From the NCBI RefSeq assembly GCF_013376415.1, contig NZ_WYET01000003.1:186001-250000 (forward strand): 64,000 bases of DNA, read 5' to 3'. Below are positions 61,504 to 64,000 of the stretch, piece after piece. Under the pieces are notes generated by a model. That model did no database searches. It saw nothing but the letters and a program-made list of their open reading frames with translations, and was not told the origin of the DNA. The translations under genes were made by a program, and so were the position numbers. The DNA is from Flagellimonas chongwuensis (GTDB lineage Bacteria; Bacteroidota; Bacteroidia; Flavobacteriales; Flavobacteriaceae). The stretch's first letter is position 1. The number at the start of each line of letters is the position of its first letter.

Positions 61504-62523
61504 CTAGCGGTACATTTTAATTAATTGTATGGAATCAAGCCCTATTGTATCATTTTTCATCTCATTATTTGCTGCTTGTTGTGACCTTAGAAGACCTGCT
61601 TTTATTCCAGCACCACTACCTCCATGTGGAGTTCCGCTTTTCCAATATTGTAATATGTAGGAAGTTGTATCCATAGGTTGTGGTGCGATTATAGGAACTG
61701 TTATGGCAATGTTGTTGCCCTGGTTTACAGCCCCTACACCATCCCGTGCAGCCCTCAACATATGGTTTACCGTATTGGCCTTGTGCGACCAAAATCTCAG
61801 GTTGCCGCCATTGGAACCAGGTATCAGCCAGTCATTATAGTCTTGGGAGCCATATACGGCGCCATTCCTTCCCTTGGTGTTGCCATATTCCTCGCTGCCG
61901 TTACCGTAAAATTTGTCCCCGCTCAACCGGCTCTCGAACCAGTCCCATCGTTTTCCGGCAAAAGGGTTGTTGCCCTTCATATTATCTACTCCTATCGTAG
62001 CTCCGGGCAACGGAGTGTAATTTAAATTCATATATTGGTTCGCCTTGCCCGCAAAATCTCCATTCGTTACAAATGTATCCCAACCATCCGCTCCTTGTTG
62101 GGCCACGCTCCAATTGCCTTTTTCGCCAACAATCTCTCCACCGCCATTAAAGGTTTTGTACAACCAAGCACCAAATTTGGACTTCCAGCCTCCATCAGGG
62201 TCAATTCCATTTATCGGGTCATTTCCCATTCCCAGATATGGCGAAGCATATTGCCCATACGGATCGGTGGTCAACCATCGTCCAATCCTTCCATCCCACA
62301 ATCGCAGTTCAAAAGCTTCCTTGCCTGTTTCGGGATCCTTTTCCTGCCCTTGGAAGGCGTAGCGGTAGCCATCGGCGCTGAGCAGTGTGCGGTTTGGCAT
62401 GGGCATCCCAAAGGGGTAATAGTCCGTATAGCCCTCCAAACTGGCCTCGTTGCCCTCTTTCATGAACACCGCAGGTTTGTTGCCCGAATAAATTACATTA
62501 TTTTGCCCTGTGGTAGTTTCCAA
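61504..62523 (-). CDS. Orphan RHS cassette, core plus variable tip (module B)
   Basis: A 339-residue frame with TTG at 62523; the ATG at 62463 (MKEGNEASLEGYTDYYPFGM) is an alternative start matching module F. It has RHS core to about residue 110, the conserved linker, and a unique ~180-residue tip (KRWDWFESRLSGDKFYGNGS ... GSQDYNDWLIPGSNGG). A stop codon lies just upstream, confirming a displaced cassette rather than the end of a full RHS gene. The MORN lipoprotein follows without a gap. Confidence 0.75.
   Translation of the reverse strand: METTTGQNNVIYSGNKPAVFMKEGNEASLEGYTDYYPFGMPMPNRTLLSADGYRYAFQGQEKDPETGKEAFELRLWDGRIGRWLTTDPYGQYASPYLGMGNDPINGIDPDGGWKSKFGAWLYKTFNGGGEIVGEKGNWSVAQQGADGWDTFVTNGDFAGKANQYMNLNYTPLPGATIGVDNMKGNNPFAGKRWDWFESRLSGDKFYGNGSEEYGNTKGRNGAVYGSQDYNDWLIPGSNGGNLRFWSHKANTVNHMLRAARDGVGAVNQGNNIAITVPIIAPQPMDTTSYILQYWKSGTPHGGSGAGIKAGLLRSQQAANNEMKNDTIGLDSIQLIKMYR
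62071..62175 (-). repeat. Conserved RHS linker, identical to 58431-58535
   Basis: See the copy at 58431-58535. Modules A and B also share the segment further downstream (about 62003-62070 and 63683-63757), encoding NQYMNLNYTPLPGATIG. Confidence 0.85.
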
Positions 62524-62552
62524 AAATTACTGAATCAATTTTAAATCCTTTG

Positions 62553-62577
62553 CAAAAACCGCAGCTCTCGCCGTGGC
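62553..62577 (-). terminator. Terminator at the end of RHS module A
   Basis: Minus-strand stem GCCACGG / CTGCGG with one mismatch and one wobble, then TTTTTG. It is homologous to the terminator at 57100-57125 and lies beyond the 44-residue membrane gene. Confidence 0.5.
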
Positions 62578-62601
62578 TCTTTCTCTTGTTTTATGTCCCA
62601 A

Positions 62602-62633
62602 TGCACAAGCATGATGCTTGCGCCAGAGAGGGG
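62602..62633. repeat. RHS-boundary palindrome, copy 3
   Basis: TGCACAAGCATGATGCTTGC followed by GCCAGAGAGGGG; same unit as 56539 and 57171. Confidence 0.7.
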
Positions 62634-62636
62634 ATT

Positions 62637-62771
62637 TTAGGTAATCCAACCTAGATTCTTTAGTATGGCCAAAGCAAACAAAATAATAATGAATAATAAA
62701 AAAGCCCACTTTCTATATGGATTTGAATAAATCCATTCTCTAAATCCTTTAGCAAAACGATTGCCTAACAT
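62637..62771 (-). CDS. Tiny membrane protein of module A
   Basis: A 44-residue protein from the ATG at 62771 (MLGNRFAKGFREWIYSNPYR) with one membrane helix (WAFLLFIIILFALAIL) and a short tail. It lies eight bases after the 62780-63223 gene, so it is probably co-transcribed as a second immunity or helper gene of module A. Confidence 0.5.
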   Translation of the reverse strand: MLGNRFAKGFREWIYSNPYRKWAFLLFIIILFALAILKNLGWIT

Positions 62772-62779
62772 TTTTAATT

Positions 62780-63223
62780 TTATTTCTCCACTCCCTTTAC
62801 ATTAGGCGAAATTTCCTTTCTTAAACTATCATATTTATGAATGTAGTTTGAATATCCTTTAACATTCTCAAACTTAAGTATTATCAAGGTATCCTTATCA
62901 TTCCTTTTTATTCGTAAATATAAAGTGTTCTTCTTTTTTTCTATACTGTCATTTAGTCTAATAAAATCATACAACTCCGATTTTTCATAAACCAAATCAA
63001 CTTCCTCAGCTCCATGGTCTAATACAATTTTCTTTCTGCCTCTATTGTTTTTATCAATATATTTCTTTGTAACCAGTCCATGAAAATTTTCCTTGTAGAC
63101 TTGTTTTACAGCTTGGTCAAAAAATTTTTCTTGGCTGACAACTTCTCGATTAAATAAGTTAATCGTTACTACTACCCAAATTATTAATAAAGCCGTAATA
63201 GAAATTAATATCCATTTTTTCAT
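62780..63223 (-). CDS. Membrane-anchored protein, putative immunity protein of module A
   Basis: A 147-residue protein from the ATG at 63223 (MKKWILISITALLIIWVVVT): one N-terminal helix and a charged extracytoplasmic domain (GLVTKKYIDKNNRGRKKIVL, LYLRIKRNDKDTLIILKFEN). It begins six bases after the RHS stop. The architecture (helix plus small beta domain) matches the module C gene without clear sequence similarity. No family recognised. Confidence 0.6.
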   Translation of the reverse strand: MKKWILISITALLIIWVVVTINLFNREVVSQEKFFDQAVKQVYKENFHGLVTKKYIDKNNRGRKKIVLDHGAEEVDLVYEKSELYDFIRLNDSIEKKKNTLYLRIKRNDKDTLIILKFENVKGYSNYIHKYDSLRKEISPNVKGVEK

Positions 63224-63229
63224 GTCCAA

Positions 63230-64000
63230 CTATTTTCCTGAAATAAAGGTGTAAGTATCCCATTGCGTATATCCAATATCTATGCCTGGACCAACACTAA
63301 GACCATATGACTGATATGTAGGTTTTTGATGAATACGATGACCATTCAATTGTTGGAGATAAATTCCATCCGTAGCTACACTAGCACCTAGAAGAAGGAC
63401 TGAACCACTAACCTCAGACCCATAACCCCCAAGTCTAGTTGGAGTTAAAGGTTCATTAATTTGATTGTTAAAACCAAAAAAATCTACTGAAATTCCGAAA
63501 GCTAAACCAGATTCATTTGCTACTTTTCTGGTGTAGTAACTTTGATATCCCTCGGAAGAAGGGGTTAAGCCAAAACTAAATCCATCACCATAGTTTCCAG
63601 TAATTGGACTTCTTATGGGCAATGCTGATTCAATGGTTACCCCAACACCAATATCTGCTCCTTTCATATCCTCTGCTCCAATCGTAGCTCCGGGCAACGG
63701 AGTGTAATTTAAATTCATATATTGGTTCGCTTTGCCCGCAAAATCTCCATTCGTTACAAATGTATCCCAACCATCCGCTCCTTGTTGGGCCACGCTCCAA
63801 TTGCCTTTTTCACCTACAATTTCGCCACCGCCGTTAAAGGTTTTCCAGAGCCAGGCCCCTACACGACTTTTCCAACCACCATCAGGGTCAATTCCATTTA
63901 TTGGGTCATTTCCCATTCCCAAATATGGCGAAGCATATTGCCCATAAGGATCAGTAGTGAGCCATCTTCCAATTCGGCCATCCCACAGCCTTAACTGGAA
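63230..64000 (-). CDS. RHS cassette, core plus variable tip (module A), 5' end outside window
   Basis: The frame is open to the window edge (256 codons visible). It starts FQLRLWDGRIGRWLTTDPYG in RHS core, continues GMGNDPINGIDPDGG, the conserved linker GAWLWKTFNGGGEIVGEKGN and the NQYMNLNYTPLPGATIG segment. A unique glycine-rich beta tip follows (DIGVGVTIESALPIRSPITG ... GLSVGPGIDIGYTQWDTYTF). It could be the 3' end of the full-length RHS protein or another displaced cassette; that depends on sequence beyond 64000. Confidence 0.75.
   Translation of the reverse strand, partial: FQLRLWDGRIGRWLTTDPYGQYASPYLGMGNDPINGIDPDGGWKSRVGAWLWKTFNGGGEIVGEKGNWSVAQQGADGWDTFVTNGDFAGKANQYMNLNYTPLPGATIGAEDMKGADIGVGVTIESALPIRSPITGNYGDGFSFGLTPSSEGYQSYYTRKVANESGLAFGISVDFFGFNNQINEPLTPTRLGGYGSEVSGSVLLLGASVATDGIYLQQLNGHRIHQKPTYQSYGLSVGPGIDIGYTQWDTYTFISGK

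Noticed and set aside
57380..64000. Long repeats in the RHS region as a CRISPR array
   Set aside because: The repeats are coding (RHS core and linker), hundreds of bases long and irregularly spaced; no 25-40 base repeat/spacer pattern occurs in the window.

Overview
This window is a chromosomal segment of a marine-type Flavobacteriaceae bacterium (Bacteroidota), most like the Muricauda/Maribacter group. The evidence is a type B type IX secretion (T9SS) trio (OmpA, PorP/SprF, sorted adhesin), DnaE fused to a proofreading exonuclease, a long HutU, DUF4230/DUF4260/DUF4407 families, Bacteroidota promoters (TTTG ... TAnnTTTG), frequent TTG starts, and flavobacterial short palindromic repeats. The genus assignment is an inference; no rRNA is present.

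The first third (1-33.2 kb) is mostly core genome. It holds a membrane MutS-like ATPase (cut by the window start), a minus-strand run of small conserved proteins, hemW, ruvC, a TPR protein and a BlaI/M56 regulatory pair with three visible operator palindromes. Next come DUF456, a nitroreductase, a LysR regulator divergent from the complete histidine utilisation operon hutH-hutI-hutU-hutG, and a pol V-type umuC-umuD pair in reversed order. The block ends with an FdhF/YdeP molybdoenzyme, glutaryl-CoA dehydrogenase, TrmN6, an outer-membrane barrel, rimM-rpsP, dnaE, trxA, a DUF58 protein and tRNA-Asp.

Downstream of tRNA-Asp (33.2-50.3 kb) the DNA is accessory and looks like a layered defence or mobile island. 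It carries an eight-gene minus-strand operon (33.5-39.1 kb) that joins a PD-(D/E)XK nuclease-like protein to two DUF4407-type membrane proteins, YidD, DUF4177 and DUF1508. I cannot match this operon to a described system. It is followed by a TPR histidine kinase with its response regulator and tiny lipoprotein, then a complete type II CBASS operon (CapV patatin, CD-NTase, Cap2 E1/E2, Cap3 JAMM). After that come decayed integrase, recombinase and helicase pieces and an orphan AbiEi antitoxin.

A T9SS type B trio (50.4-56.0 kb) follows. The window ends in an array of orphan RHS cassettes (56.2-64.0 kb, minus strand). Each module is a short RHS core joined to a different C-terminal tip and followed by a small, usually membrane-associated putative immunity gene. 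One tip has no core, one core has no tip, and one core is broken by a short repeat. The array looks like a recombining store of polymorphic-toxin tips whose full-length RHS gene would lie beyond base 64000.

A recurring theme is a short dispersed palindromic repeat (core TCGAGCGCAGTCGAGA and variants). It occurs between genes, in frame inside hemW, and as a disrupting insertion in an RHS remnant.
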